Positions 33,818 through 43,754 are shown, numbered from the stretch's first letter. The stretch is 64,000 nt of DNA from Gp6-AA40 sp036274155 (GCA_036274155.1 DASUGH010000022.1:48511-112510); one strand, 5' to 3'. Notes: a model not told the origin generated them from the sequence alone. Program-made: numbers and translations.

Positions 33818-34237
33818 CTATTCCTGCGTGAGCCAGCTGAGCGCCGCGGCTGGATCAATCACGGGCAGCGGTGCGTTTGGGTACCCGTCCGGGTCGCGTG
33901 TCACGAGCGCGTCGCAACCGCTGGCTTCTGCGGCTGCCGCACACACCGCATCCTCGAAGTCAGGCCAGGCGAATGCAAGCGCCCTTCGCACGACATCGTC
34001 ATCGACCGGAGCCACGCTGAAGACGCGAATCAGACGTTCCACACCTTCGCGGGCGAACGCCGCGCCGCGGGCTTTCTCGAGCAGATAGAAGATCGTTGTC
34101 ACGCCGTGGGCCGGGACCATTCCGTGGCCTTGTCCTCGTTCGATGGCTGCCCACAGCGCAGCCGCGACATCAGCATCAGGTGGACGATCGAGGATTACGT
34201 CGAGGAAGACGTTGAGATCGAGCAGGAGACGCTTCAC
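33818..34237 (-). CDS. PIN-domain toxin (VapC-like)
   Basis: 139 residues. PIN acidic residues are visible: LLLDLNVFLDVILDR at the N-terminus (Asp7), Glu in the TTIFYLLEKA helix, and DFEDAVCAAAAEASGCDALVTRD near 93-115. The family cleaves RNA in a metal-dependent way. It overlaps the upstream antitoxin gene by 4 bp. Confidence 0.88.
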   Translation of the reverse strand: MKRLLLDLNVFLDVILDRPPDADVAAALWAAIERGQGHGMVPAHGVTTIFYLLEKARGAAFAREGVERLIRVFSVAPVDDDVVRRALAFAWPDFEDAVCAAAAEASGCDALVTRDPDGYPNAPLPVIDPAAALSWLTQE

Positions 34238-34461
34238 CGATACTTGCGGCCGAGATGCCGGCGGTGCGCGTCGGCGGGAACGCCCCGGGCTGCGCCCCGG
34301 AGCATGCGCAGAACCGGCGTTTGGTCGTCGGTCTTGGGTGGCTTCGACAGGAGGTCCAGATAACGCTCAACGAGCCGCGAAACCGACGTGCCGCGGGCAG
34401 CCGCGTAGCGCTTGGCGCCGCGGACCACCTTCTCGTCCACGCTGAGCGTGAGCTTTGGCAT
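34234..34461 (-). CDS. Ribbon-helix-helix antitoxin (VapB-like)
   Basis: 75 residues. MPKLTLSVDEKVVRGAKRYAAARGTSVSRLVERYLDLL is a typical RHH fold (strand, helix, helix), followed by an acidic and basic toxin-binding tail. First gene of a two-gene unit with the PIN toxin, read from a promoter that overlaps two palindromic operators. Confidence 0.85.
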   Translation of the reverse strand: MPKLTLSVDEKVVRGAKRYAAARGTSVSRLVERYLDLLSKPPKTDDQTPVLRMLRGAARGVPADAHRRHLGRKYR

Positions 34462-34493
34462 ATACGTATCATAACACGTTCTTGATACGTATC
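34461..34493. promoter_or_regulatory. VapBC operator/promoter with paired TACGTA palindromes
   Basis: Palindromic TATACGTATC (34461-34470) and GATACGTATC (34484-34493) are centred 23 bp apart, about two helical turns. The minus-strand TATGAT hexamer (34473-34468) lies 6 nt from the antitoxin ATG. This fits RHH autorepression and a leaderless transcript. Confidence 0.65.
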
Positions 34494-34720
34494 GCAGAGG
34501 CGACGTCGGCAGGGCCGAAGGTCGGTAGTGCGCGCGCGAGCCCCGCGCGAGGAAGCCTCCAGTCGCGCATCACAGTTTGAGTTAGTGCGTCGATGCCGGT
34601 TCGCGAGAACCCGCCGGCTATTGTTGTCGCGGTCGCTATCGCCATGATGCTGAAGAATAGATGGTCACTGACCCACACACGCTTGGCCTTCGTCCAGTCC
34701 GGCCGGGGGATATCGCTCAT
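34469..34720 (-). pseudogene. 5' fragment of a multi-helix membrane-protein gene
   Basis: The first about 37 residues (PDWTKAKRVWVSDHLFFSIMAIATATTIAGGFSRT) resemble the N-terminal helix of the two membrane proteins at 36829-37566 and 42003-42785. After GFSRT the sequence loses resemblance and runs into the VapBC control region. About 300 bp upstream (34721-35022) holds no gene I can support. Confidence 0.55.
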
Positions 34721-35022
34721 CGCGCTCTACGCTACAGAACACGTGTGTTACGCAATCGTGCAACTCGCGAAGCGGTCGGTGTCGACGTCCCTGGCACATT
34801 GTCGCGCCAGGGCTGGACAATGTGGGCGCCGGGTCAATACCGCCGCGTGACTTGGCCCGGCCGACGACCCACGGGATCAATCGACTCGTTGGCGTCCCTC
34901 CGGCCCCTGTAGTTCTGACCGTGCTCGGCTGGTCGGTGATCGCCACAACGCACGTGGTGCAAGGAGGCTGGAACGCGGCCGGGGGTGAACGACCTCATGC
35001 CAGCGGTCTTCACGCGTCGCCA

Positions 35023-36735
35023 TCAGTCAGCGAGGCCCATCCTGCGCAGCAGCGCGATCCAGCGGGGGTTCGTTCGCAGCGCCGCGGTGTTCGGGTCCTG
35101 CGTGTACGCGATTGCGAGCGGTTCTCGCTCTTCGACAGCTCGCTCGTACCACTCGAGTGCATCATCCGGCTCGCCGGCCGCGAGGTGATAGACGATCATC
35201 CCCATCGGCACGCCGAGGGGGTTGTCGGCGCGGCGCATGTCGCGCAGCAGGTCTTCGGCGCGTCGCGTCTGGCCGTCGCGCTTCAAAGCCGCCGCATACC
35301 AGCCGATTACCCGCGGATGCCATGGCGCCGCTCGGTACGCCTTTCCCGCGGCTTCGACGGCATCACGGATACGACCGAGGCACACGTACGACTGCGCAAT
35401 AACGGAGTACCCGCCATAGAACGGCACGTCGAGATCGACGAGCTTGGTTGCTTCGGCCAACGCGCGATCGTGTTGCCGTTGCCACATCCAGGCATTCGCG
35501 AGGATCGCGCGAAAGAGCCCGTTCAGCGGGTCCAACCGCAGGACCCGTTCGAGCAGCTCGACGACGGCGCGCAGGTCGCGTTCGGCACCGATCCGAAAGT
35601 AGACCGCCGGGAACGAGTCGATACGATCGCCGAGTGCGCGCCGCACGCGCTCCGCCTCTGACCTGTCGTAGTCGAACGTACGGGCCACCTGCCCCAGCAT
35701 CGCCAGCGCGTCGGTGTCGGACGGATCCAAGGCGAGCGCCTTGGCCGCCTCGGCCCGCGCCAGCGGCATCACCTCGCGAGCAGGGCGTACGCTCTCCGTC
35801 GCCAGCGAGACCTAGCACGTCGCCAGCCCCGTGTGTGGGGCGGCATAACCCGGGTCGAGCGCGACGGCGCGTTCGAAGTGTGTGATGGCGCGCAGCGTCG
35901 ACGACGCGGTGACGAGACGCAGCTCGTGCAGGCCGCGCAGATAGGCCTCGTAGGCACGCAAGTTCAGCGGCTGTGTCCGCGTTGGCGGATGTGCAGTGAG
36001 CGCCAGTTCGAGTGCCGCAGCAATCGACCCAGCGATGTCGTCGTACACGGCAAATATATCCGCATCGTCACGGTCATAGCGCTGGGACCACAGCTGGAAA
36101 CCGTTGTTCGCATCAACGAGCTGTGCGGTGATGCGAATGCGGCCGGCCGATCGGCGCACACTGCCCTCGAGAATCGTCCGGACGTTCAACGCGCTCGCGA
36201 TTCGCTTGAGATCGAGAGCGCTGCCACGGAGACCGAACGATGACGTCCGGCCGATGACCTCGAGACCATCGACTCTCGCGAGCGCATTGATGATGTGCTC
36301 GGTGAGCCCGTCGCTGAAGTAGAGATCGTCTGGATCGGCGCTTGCGAACGGCAGCACCGCGATAGATGCATGCGGCACGATGGATCGCGTGTCGCTCGAC
36401 GTCTCGCGATGCATGGCGCGCACGTTCGCGATGAACCGATAGCCTGATTTCGCGACCGTCTCGATGAACCGCGGCGCGCGGCTCGAGTCGCCGAGCGCCT
36501 TGCGCAGCGCCGATACGTGGACGGTGAGGATTCCTTCCTCGACCTCGGCGCCAGACCACACGATCGCAAGCAACTCGTCCTTCGTTTGGAGGCGGCCGCC
36601 GCCGCGGAGCAGCGCCGTCAGCAGATCGAAGGCCTTCGGCGGCAGCGCAATCAGTTCACCTCGACGACACAGTCGGCGCTCGTGCACATCGAGGGTGAAG
36701 TCGGCGAATTCGTAGAGTTCCGATGAGAACATCAT
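35023..36735 (-). pseudogene. CadC-type winged-helix/TPR regulator interrupted by an amber codon
   Basis: The frame from ATG 36735 encodes Trans_reg_C (about 5-105, PPKAFDLLTALLRGGGRLQTKDELL), an adenylate-cyclase-like segment (SIAVLPFASADPDDLYFSDGLTEHIINALARV) and the start of the TPRs. It then meets TAG at 35814-35812 after GLATC. The same frame continues VSLATESVRPAREVMPLARAEAAKAL through TPRs to a normal stop at 35023. One substitution would restore a 570-residue protein. There is no transmembrane helix, unlike the regulator at 17645-19576. Confidence 0.85.
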
Positions 36736-36828
36736 GACGAGGCGGTCTTAGGGGAATCTTAAGGACTTCAAGCAGCATGGCAGTAGATAAATATCCGGGC
36801 GCATAGTGCGCCGCCACGGTGCCGCATC

Positions 36829-37566
36829 ATGACCGTACTCGCACAGCGGGCGATCGGTACCCCCGCAGACCGCGTGTTCTATCCGGCGATGGCGATCGCG
36901 CTCGCCGCGGTAGTCTTCCTGGGCTTTGCCCCGACCTTCTACCTACGCGGCTACGTCGCGCTGCCTGAAGGAGTGACTGTACCGCTGTCACCGCTCAAGA
37001 TCGTGCACGGTATCATTGCCACTGCGTGGATGTGTCTGTTCGCCGCACAGACGTGGCTCGTCGCGACCGCTCGCGTGTCTACACATCGGCGGCTGGGGCT
37101 GCTGGGCGCCATCATCGCCGTCGGCATGGTGGCCACCGGTGCAGCCATGACGGTCGATGCGCTGCGCCGCGGTGTCGACCCCATGAACGTCGACCCGCGT
37201 GTGTGGTGGCTTGGCAATACGTTGCCGCCGGTTCTGCTATTCGCGGTACTCGTTGGCGCAGCGCTGGCGCTGCGCCGGCGCGTGCACGCCCACAAGCGCC
37301 TGATGCTGCTCGCCACGATCAATCTCGTGGGACCCGCATTGGGGCGGGTCGCGTTGTTCAATCTCGACGCTTCGCTCGTCACACCATTCGCCGTCAGCAC
37401 ATTGCTCGGGCTCGTCCTCGTTCCGACACTCTATGACTTGATCATGCGCCGCCGCGTGCATCCCGCCTTGATCCTGGGCGGCACCGCGACGATTATCGGC
37501 CCGTGGCTGATGTCTGCCGTCGCGCGAACGCCGGCCGGCTTGGCATTGGCTGATTGGTTCCTTTGA
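36829..37566 (+). CDS. Multi-pass membrane protein of unknown function
   Basis: 245 residues with six to seven hydrophobic helices. Recognisable landmarks are FYPAMAIALAAVVFLGFAPTFYL, KIVHGIIATAWMCLFAAQTWLVATARVSTHRRLG and AHKRLMLLATINLVGPALGRV. The same landmarks, in order, occur in the protein at 42003-42785. The conserved VHG, THRRLG and HKRLMLLA histidine motifs suggest a heme- or quinone-binding membrane family, but this is inference. Probable two-gene unit with the amidohydrolase. Confidence 0.65.
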   Translation: MTVLAQRAIGTPADRVFYPAMAIALAAVVFLGFAPTFYLRGYVALPEGVTVPLSPLKIVHGIIATAWMCLFAAQTWLVATARVSTHRRLGLLGAIIAVGMVATGAAMTVDALRRGVDPMNVDPRVWWLGNTLPPVLLFAVLVGAALALRRRVHAHKRLMLLATINLVGPALGRVALFNLDASLVTPFAVSTLLGLVLVPTLYDLIMRRRVHPALILGGTATIIGPWLMSAVARTPAGLALADWFL

Positions 37567-37574
37567 GGTATGCG

Positions 37575-38882
37575 ATGACGCGTGTGGTAACCGTCCTCGG
37601 GCAAACTTGCATGGCCCTTGCGCTCCTGTGCGAGGTCACCGTTGCACAGGATCTCGTGGTGACGAACGCCCGCATTATCACTGGGACCGGACGAACGATC
37701 GATCGGGGCTCCATTGTCGTCGCGAACGGTCGCATCGTTTCGGTGTCGCCGGGCGACGTTCCGGCCGGTGCCGTCCCGCGCGTCGACGCGCGTGGTCTGA
37801 CCGTGCTGCCAGGCTTCATCGACACTCATCGTCATGTGCTTCAAAGCGCCAGGGCAGACACCGATGCCCGGCTCACGCGATACACCAACGAGAACGTCCT
37901 CGGCATGCTCGAGACGCTGCTCGACCGAGGCTTCACGACGATCTTTTCGACGGGCGATCCAGTTCCGCAGATTCTCGACTTGCGGGCGCGGTTGCGGCGC
38001 GACGAGGTGCGCGGACCACGGCTGTTTTCCCTCGGCAAGGTATTCACGGCGCCGAACGGTTGGCCGACGCAGGTATGCCGCGGAGTCGCCGGATGCCTCG
38101 CCACCAGCATGGTGCAAACCACGTCGCCTCAGGAAGCAACTGCACGAGTCGCGGAGCTCGCGGCCGCAGGCGTCGACGGCGTCAAACTTGTCTATGACAA
38201 CGTCATAGCGCCAGACGCCCTCATCGACGATCGCGTCGTCGCCGCGATCACGGCCGAGGCGCGTCGCCACGGATTGACCGTGTACGCCCATGTCACAGCC
38301 ATGGACGAACCCGCGATGCGGCTCGTGGACCTTGGCGTTCGTGCGTTCGTTCATCCGACGCCGCTGCGCTCGACGGCAAGCGCTGGAGGGGCGGCGCGGT
38401 TGCGTGAGCTGGGAATTCCAGTGGCCACCACGATCGGCATGTTCAGCGCCGACGCCGCCGCGTTCAACGGTATCCCACACTCCGCGCGCAACCGTGCGAT
38501 CTCCGCCGATTGGGGCGGGGCCGTGAAGCATTTGGCGGAGTCTGGCGTGACTGTGGCCTTCGGGACGGACTCGGCGACAACCGACTGCGTGGGTTGCGAT
38601 TCGCCGCCGGCGGTCACGCTCTCCGCCAGCCAGCGCGCGAGCGCGGAAGCGACGATCGAGATCCGCACGATCGCGTCGCTACTCTCGAATGCGGCGGCTC
38701 TCGAGGCTCTGACCCGCAATGCGGCGGTCTTCATCGGAAAGGCCAGCGAGCTCGGCACCCTCGAGCCCGGCAAGATCGCCGACCTCGTGATCGTGGATGG
38801 CGATCCGCTTGCCGATATCGGTGCCCTCGAGCGCGTGAAAGCTGTGATCAAAGAGGGCCGCGTGGTGGTGGACCGGCGGTAA
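37575..38882 (+). CDS. Exported metal-dependent amidohydrolase
   Basis: 435 residues from ATG 37575 with a signal peptide ending near EVTVAQ. Metal-ligand motifs of the amidohydrolase superfamily are visible: GFIDTHRH (about 76-83), a lysine in GVDGVKLVYD, histidines in VYAHVTA and AFVHP, and the aspartate in AFGTDSATTD. The C-terminus GTLEPGKIADLVIVDGDPL is diagnostic. The substrate is likely a cyclic amide, imide or peptide-like compound. The gene starts 9 bp after the membrane-protein gene. Confidence 0.88.
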   Translation: MTRVVTVLGQTCMALALLCEVTVAQDLVVTNARIITGTGRTIDRGSIVVANGRIVSVSPGDVPAGAVPRVDARGLTVLPGFIDTHRHVLQSARADTDARLTRYTNENVLGMLETLLDRGFTTIFSTGDPVPQILDLRARLRRDEVRGPRLFSLGKVFTAPNGWPTQVCRGVAGCLATSMVQTTSPQEATARVAELAAAGVDGVKLVYDNVIAPDALIDDRVVAAITAEARRHGLTVYAHVTAMDEPAMRLVDLGVRAFVHPTPLRSTASAGGAARLRELGIPVATTIGMFSADAAAFNGIPHSARNRAISADWGGAVKHLAESGVTVAFGTDSATTDCVGCDSPPAVTLSASQRASAEATIEIRTIASLLSNAAALEALTRNAAVFIGKASELGTLEPGKIADLVIVDGDPLADIGALERVKAVIKEGRVVVDRR

Positions 38883-38995
38883 TCTGCCGAAAGCGTCGTC
38901 CGCGCGGATTGCCGCGACTAGTAAGAAAGCGACATCGCGCCGGCATCGTGCTGCCAGGCGCTGTCGCGGATTGACTCTCTCGGGCGTGCCTCTGA

Positions 38996-39502
38996 CTAGC
39001 GATTTCCTGCCGGGGTTTCCAGAATCCTGCCGTTCTGGTTCGCGTTTAACCTCCAGCGGCCGTCGCGCTTGCTGACGACGACGAGACCGCGTGTCTCTTC
39101 GCCCGCGGTCGGGACGCCCGCTCGCCTGATGTCTAGCGTTCTGACGACAGCGATCGCGACGTCCGACCGGACGAACTGCAGGTCCTCGATGGCATGACGC
39201 CTCGTGTGGTCGTAAAACTGACCCCCTGGGGCATGAAGCGGGGTGATCAGTCGCTGCCACGCCTCGCAGCCCTTGAGCCAACCGCCGGTCACGTTGATGA
39301 ACACCGCGCCGCTTTCACATTTGTCGGGAGTCGCCGACGCTGCGGGCTGGTGATTGTTCCAGCTCGTTTCGAAGCCGTCGGCCAGCAACGCTCGAATGGC
39401 GGCTGCATCAGTCTCATTCCACGACACGCCACGGCGGTTCTGCGCGATGGTCGTTACGCTCAACACGGCGATCAGCATCGTCAATAGCGCGGGTCTCGGC
39501 AT
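38996..39502 (-). CDS. Exported SnoaL/DUF4440-like small protein
   Basis: 168 residues from ATG 39502 with signal peptide MPRPALLTMLIAVLSVTTIAQ. The body (DAAAIRALLADGFETSWNNHQ, FINVTGGWLKGCEAWQRLITPLHAPG, VRSDVAIAVVRTLDIR, DGRWRLNANQNGRI) follows the NTF2-like cone fold of SgcJ/EcaC/DUF4440 proteins. No catalytic assignment is possible. Confidence 0.7.
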   Translation of the reverse strand: MPRPALLTMLIAVLSVTTIAQNRRGVSWNETDAAAIRALLADGFETSWNNHQPAASATPDKCESGAVFINVTGGWLKGCEAWQRLITPLHAPGGQFYDHTRRHAIEDLQFVRSDVAIAVVRTLDIRRAGVPTAGEETRGLVVVSKRDGRWRLNANQNGRILETPAGNR

Positions 39503-39641
39503 CTCGCGTCCTCGTGACACACGATGACGCGCGCGAGTACGGATCGGAAGCACGAAGACGTTACGCGACCGTATCGAACGTGCCTGTTACGTCCGGCGTC
39601 GCCAGACCGCTGGGACGCCAGTGTCCGATTGGCCAACGCCC

Positions 39642-41663
39642 TCATCGGGGCAAGAGGACTGTGATCTCTTGCCAGGCGTCGACCGACATGGGGCGGTTGA
39701 TGAGAAAGCGCTCGCCCCGGCCTGCCACCGCGTACTGGTTCATCCACGCCTTGTGCTGCGGAATGAACTGAATGCCCGAGGCAAACAGCGGGCGCGGTAC
39801 ACCGACATCGACAGTCGAGCCCAGCACGACGGGCACGGCCATCAGCATTCCGGTCGGATCGAGATAGAACAGCTCGCACGCATCCTCCCGCCAATGCGGC
39901 ATCAGACCCCCATGCGTCGACACTTGCCATTTCCGGGCGGCATCAGGGAAGCCGCAGACGTACACCTCGTTGCGTCCCGTTTCGGCCGATGTGTAGGCCA
40001 GGAACCGGGGCGCACCATCGCGGGCCGGTGCAAAACACGCGCTGGTTTCGGAATACCCGTGTTCCAGAAAAGGGCGAGCGATGCCGGAGGGCGTCGTATC
40101 GACATCCCCGATCCACACATGCAGCCACCGGAAGTCCGGAACCTGCGATGTGTAGGCAACGACCCTACCGTCGGGCGACCAGTCCGTCGGAAACTTGGGT
40201 CCCGGGGTATCGAGTACGCAATCAGCGCCGCCTCCCACGAGCGCCTGCCGCATCAGCTTCATCCGTCGGTCGTCGCCGCGGCTGAACAGAATCTCGCGTC
40301 CGTCGACCGACCAGATCGGCGTGAAGTCGGCTTGTGGCACCTCGCCGTCGGTGACACGAAATACGGCGCCTTGGCGCGCCAGATCCATCGCCCACACCTT
40401 CGCAAACACGGTCGCCGGATCGCTGTCGCGGTAGAACGCGACGTGGCGTTCGTCCGGCGAGAGGCTGAATGAGATGGCGTCGTTGGCTGGACCGACAGAC
40501 TCGATGCACGCGCCATCACGCGTCATCCACGAAAAGCGATGATGCTCGTGAGCGCCGTGTTGATACAGCAGCAGGCCACTGTCGGCCACTGATGCTCGTG
40601 TCTGATACCAGCGGCGGTAGCGAACGTTCGTGGCAAGAGTGACGGGCGCGCCCACCAGTTCGAGACGTTCGAGATTCAGGTGCCGGGCCAGCAGCGCGCC
40701 GCCCGAGACGAACACCAGCGCCGAGCGCAGGCCGGGCAGGTTCCGCGCGTAGAGTGCGCTCGATTCGGCCTGCACCAGCACCGTGCTGTCGACTGACTCG
40801 AGAGAGCCGACGCGAACGGCGGCCTGCTCCGCACGGGCGGTCGTCGCGAGATAGATGAAATGGCGGCCGTCTGGCAGGAACTGCGGGAAGCCATGTCCAG
40901 CTTCGCCACGCGTGTCGTCGAGCGTCGTGACGGGTTTCGTTTCGCCACCGTTCTCCGGCACCACGTGCAGTACGCCCAGAGGCCTCGGGCAATACAGGAT
41001 CGTGCCAGTCGAACTCCAGGCGCCGCCGCGTCCGACCACGACATCGGCGAGCTGGCGCGGTGAGCCGCCTGAGGCGTCGACGCGCTTCAATTTCGTCTGG
41101 GCAAAGAAGCCAATGCTTCCACCGTCCGGCGACCAGAACGGATACGCCGCGCCTTCCGTTCCGGGCAGCTGGCGTGCCTCCAGCGTATCGAGGTGGCGAA
41201 CGAAGAGCAGCTGCTGGCCGCCGATCGTCGCTGTGTAGGCAAGCATGCGCCCATCGGGTGAAATCGCAAACGAATCGACCGGCGCGTCACCGCGGACGAC
41301 AATCGAAAGCCGGAGCACCTCGGCTCGTCGTTCGACTCGGCGCTCAGCGAACTGCGGCACGTAACGACCTTTGGGCAGCTCGATCAGGACGTCGTCGGTC
41401 TCTCCTTCGCTCTCGTAGTACGACTTCAAGCGGTCACGCAGGCGGCCGGCCTCGACGCGGACGATCGGGTCGAGCTTCGAATCGAACGACCCATCACGCC
41501 TGAACGCTTCGATGGCGATCACCGACTCTTTGATGTGATCGACGTCGCCGTCGAGCGCGCGCGCGACGACGAGTCGCAGGAATGTACGCGCCCGCTCGGC
41601 TTCAGAGAACGCCGTGCTCGACAGGATGCGATCCAGCTGTGCGCGCACACGTTGCGGATCCAC
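39642..41663 (-). CDS. TolB-like propeller with acidobacterial N-terminal helical domain
   Basis: 673 residues from GTG 41663; ATG 41750 is an alternative upstream start. The N-terminal about 110 residues (VRAQLDRILSSTAFSEAERARTFLRLVV..., ending PKGRYVPQF) match the N-domain of the protein at 8960-11134. PD40 blades follow (ISPDGRMLAYTA, WSPDGGSIGFFA, LSPDERHVAFYR, WSPDGRVVAYTS). Unlike that protein it shows no transmembrane helix between domains. Confidence 0.78.
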   Translation of the reverse strand: MDPQRVRAQLDRILSSTAFSEAERARTFLRLVVARALDGDVDHIKESVIAIEAFRRDGSFDSKLDPIVRVEAGRLRDRLKSYYESEGETDDVLIELPKGRYVPQFAERRVERRAEVLRLSIVVRGDAPVDSFAISPDGRMLAYTATIGGQQLLFVRHLDTLEARQLPGTEGAAYPFWSPDGGSIGFFAQTKLKRVDASGGSPRQLADVVVGRGGAWSSTGTILYCPRPLGVLHVVPENGGETKPVTTLDDTRGEAGHGFPQFLPDGRHFIYLATTARAEQAAVRVGSLESVDSTVLVQAESSALYARNLPGLRSALVFVSGGALLARHLNLERLELVGAPVTLATNVRYRRWYQTRASVADSGLLLYQHGAHEHHRFSWMTRDGACIESVGPANDAISFSLSPDERHVAFYRDSDPATVFAKVWAMDLARQGAVFRVTDGEVPQADFTPIWSVDGREILFSRGDDRRMKLMRQALVGGGADCVLDTPGPKFPTDWSPDGRVVAYTSQVPDFRWLHVWIGDVDTTPSGIARPFLEHGYSETSACFAPARDGAPRFLAYTSAETGRNEVYVCGFPDAARKWQVSTHGGLMPHWREDACELFYLDPTGMLMAVPVVLGSTVDVGVPRPLFASGIQFIPQHKAWMNQYAVAGRGERFLINRPMSVDAWQEITVLLPR

Positions 41664-41755
41664 GGCACGTACCTTAGCAGAAGGGCGAAAATCGACTCGC
41701 CCCGACAACGGCGTCTTCGTATAATCGCAGCCAATGTCGCTGCCACGCATCCGCT

Positions 41756-42001
41756 ATGCCATGGCTTGCTTCTCGATATGCGCTTCAGAAAAGAGAAGAG
41801 GTAGTCCGGCGTCGATTCGGGCGTCGTGCGAGAATCGAACTCGCCGATCGCCTGATGCGGAATGATGGCGGAGGGGACGCGGAAGCCAAGCCTCGCACGT
41901 TGAGCGACGGGAACTGGATCGCTTCCTGAAGACTTCCGCCAACGGTCTCGGCGGCACGGATGCCGATGCGGTAGCGGATGGCCTGCTCGTCGTCCGGCGA
42001 T
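41756..42001 (-). pseudogene. Fragment of an M20-type peptidase gene
   Basis: Reading frames on the minus strand encode IGIRAAETVGGSLQEAIQF and PSLNVRGLAS, then, shifted by one, AIIPHQAIGEFDSRTTPEST and PDYLF, and, shifted again, HIEKQ. The order matches the C-terminal part of exopeptidases (SLNVRGL, IIP...A...D.R, HIE.QG). At least two frameshifts and loss of the catalytic domain show a decayed remnant. Confidence 0.6.
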
Positions 42002-42002
42002 G

Positions 42003-42785
42003 TCAGCGCATCAACAAGTACAGTTCATAGACGACGGAGCGGCCGATCTCGGTCGCAGGCATCAGGAACGCGCCAATCGCGAACAGCACGGCGAGCGCGC
42101 TCCCTCCAATAAGCGTCACGGGATGTACGGCTCGTCGTTGAGCAAAGTCGTGCAATCCCAGCGCCGCGATCATGCCCACCAAACAGCAAAGCAACGGGAA
42201 GTACGCGTTGTTACCAAAGCCCCAGATCGGCCAATCGATGATGCGCGTGACCGCCGGCGGCATGAAGCTCAGTGACGCCAGAAGTATGAGCCGCTTGTGC
42301 AACGCCGGCCGATTGCGGTACGCGATCGCTGCCGACAAGAACACGGAGAAACAGATCAGCAACGCAACGTTCACCCACAAGATTTCGGCGAAGAAGTGCA
42401 GGTTCGACTCGACGTCCCGGAACGAGGAGAAGCGAGGCGCTAGCCGAAGCGCAGTCAGAGCGCTGATCGCTGCGGCGGCAGCGCCGAGTGCGACGCCGAT
42501 GATGCCCAATCGGCGATGCGCCGTCCGCCGATTCGACGCGATCAGAGACGTTTGAACGATGAACCAACTGTACCATCCGGTCAGGATCGCGCCGTGGACG
42601 TAGAGATATGACGGAATCGGACGAACGTCGAAAAGCGGGCGAAGGAACAGCGTCGGACCGAAGCCGACGAATACCAACACGAGCATCACAATCGACATCG
42701 CGAAGTAGAAGCGCGAGCGCTCGAGCCGCGCCGGAACCGTGGGTCGAGTCGCTGCGACGGCAACTTCTGTCGTGGATTCCAACAT
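42003..42785 (-). CDS. Multi-pass membrane protein, paralogue of 36829-37566
   Basis: 260 residues from ATG 42785. Helices include FYFAMSIVMLVLVFVGFGPTLFL, YVHGAILTGWYSWFIVQTSLIA and HKRLILLASLSFMPPAVTRIIDWPIWG, parallel to the protein at 36829-37566 with the same VHG, AHRRLG and HKRL motifs. TGATG overlaps the end of an AraC fragment upstream, so translation may be coupled to it. Function unknown. Confidence 0.65.
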   Translation of the reverse strand: MLESTTEVAVAATRPTVPARLERSRFYFAMSIVMLVLVFVGFGPTLFLRPLFDVRPIPSYLYVHGAILTGWYSWFIVQTSLIASNRRTAHRRLGIIGVALGAAAAAISALTALRLAPRFSSFRDVESNLHFFAEILWVNVALLICFSVFLSAAIAYRNRPALHKRLILLASLSFMPPAVTRIIDWPIWGFGNNAYFPLLCCLVGMIAALGLHDFAQRRAVHPVTLIGGSALAVLFAIGAFLMPATEIGRSVVYELYLLMR

Positions 42786-43084
42786 CATTCTTCGCGCCCC
42801 TCGACGATGCACGACGACGTTACATCATAAACCGCAGCGCCTCCCGGTACGCCAACGGCGCGTTCGACCGCCGCGCCATCCAGCGTCACGCGGTAAGCCG
42901 TCTCCACTGCTGCGAGAAGACGTCCCGGAGTCTCGCCGGAGAACTCCGCGACGTCTTGCACAAGATGCATCTGATCGCGGGACCCCAACTCGTGAGCGAT
43001 GTCGGTCCACGACCTGGGGATCGCAACCAGGTGGTCGTGCCAAAGAGCGTGGATGATAGGCAGTCGCGTCACGCTCGATCTCAT
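42785..43084 (-). pseudogene. C-terminal AraC-type HTH fragment
   Basis: The 99-residue frame contains RSWTDIAHELGSRDQMHLVQDVAEFSGETPGRLL, the second helix-turn-helix of AraC-family regulators. The sensor domain and the first helix-turn-helix are missing upstream. It ends TGATG with the membrane-protein gene. The adjoining 43085-43235 holds nothing recognisable. Confidence 0.65.
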
Positions 43085-43235
43085 CCTCCTAACGCGGTAC
43101 GATCAACCAGGAGAGCACCAATGAGCCCCACATCGCGGATGTCCTTGTACCAGATTCGGATGGAAGGCTGGAAGGCGCTGACGAAGCGGCTTTGCGGTCC
43201 ATCAACGTTGATATTGATCAATACGAGCAGGCAGC

Positions 43236-43754
43236 ATGGCGAAGAAGCGTCAGGGGCATGACGAGCAGGCGTGGATGAATGCGAAGACGATCTGCCGGCT
43301 CACCACGCGGCAGGTGGAAATGGCTCGCGCGCTCGGCATGAATCCGAAGAAACTTGCGAGATTGCGCCCAGGCCCCCAAAAGCGCTGGAAGCTTCCGGTG
43401 GGTGAATTCATCGAAGAGCTCTATCTCAAGAGGTTTGGCGGCGATTCGCACGACGATGATCCGGTTGCGGGTTTCCAGGAAGGGACAGGGGATCGGACTT
43501 CGCAAGTAAGCGATCTCGTTTGCTATCTCAAGAATCTTGCGGACGATCTGCGGATGTGGCTCCACTTTGGGTCGATTGGTGCGGACGTTGTGTCACAGGT
43601 GCGAAGTGAACTGCAGGAGGTGGCGACAGCCCTCGAGACCGGAGCGGCGACATCGAAAGTGCCGGCGATTCCGGTCCCGCCTCGGCCGGCACGTCGCCGT
43701 TCTCAGTGGCAGGACGACGAAGGTCCGTTTGACGACGACGAGATCCCGTTCTGA
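43236..43754 (+). CDS. Conserved protein of unknown function with acidic tail
   Basis: 172 residues. The N-terminal segment AWMNAKTICRLTTRQVEMARALGMNPKKLARLRPGPQKRWKLPVGEFIEELYLKR (about 12-66) recalls a widespread uncharacterised helical domain. A central helix (QVSDLVCYLKNLADDLRMWL), a Pro-rich linker and an acidic end (DDEGPFDDDEIPF) follow. No enzyme motif is visible. Confidence 0.65.
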   Translation: MAKKRQGHDEQAWMNAKTICRLTTRQVEMARALGMNPKKLARLRPGPQKRWKLPVGEFIEELYLKRFGGDSHDDDPVAGFQEGTGDRTSQVSDLVCYLKNLADDLRMWLHFGSIGADVVSQVRSELQEVATALETGAATSKVPAIPVPPRPARRRSQWQDDEGPFDDDEIPF

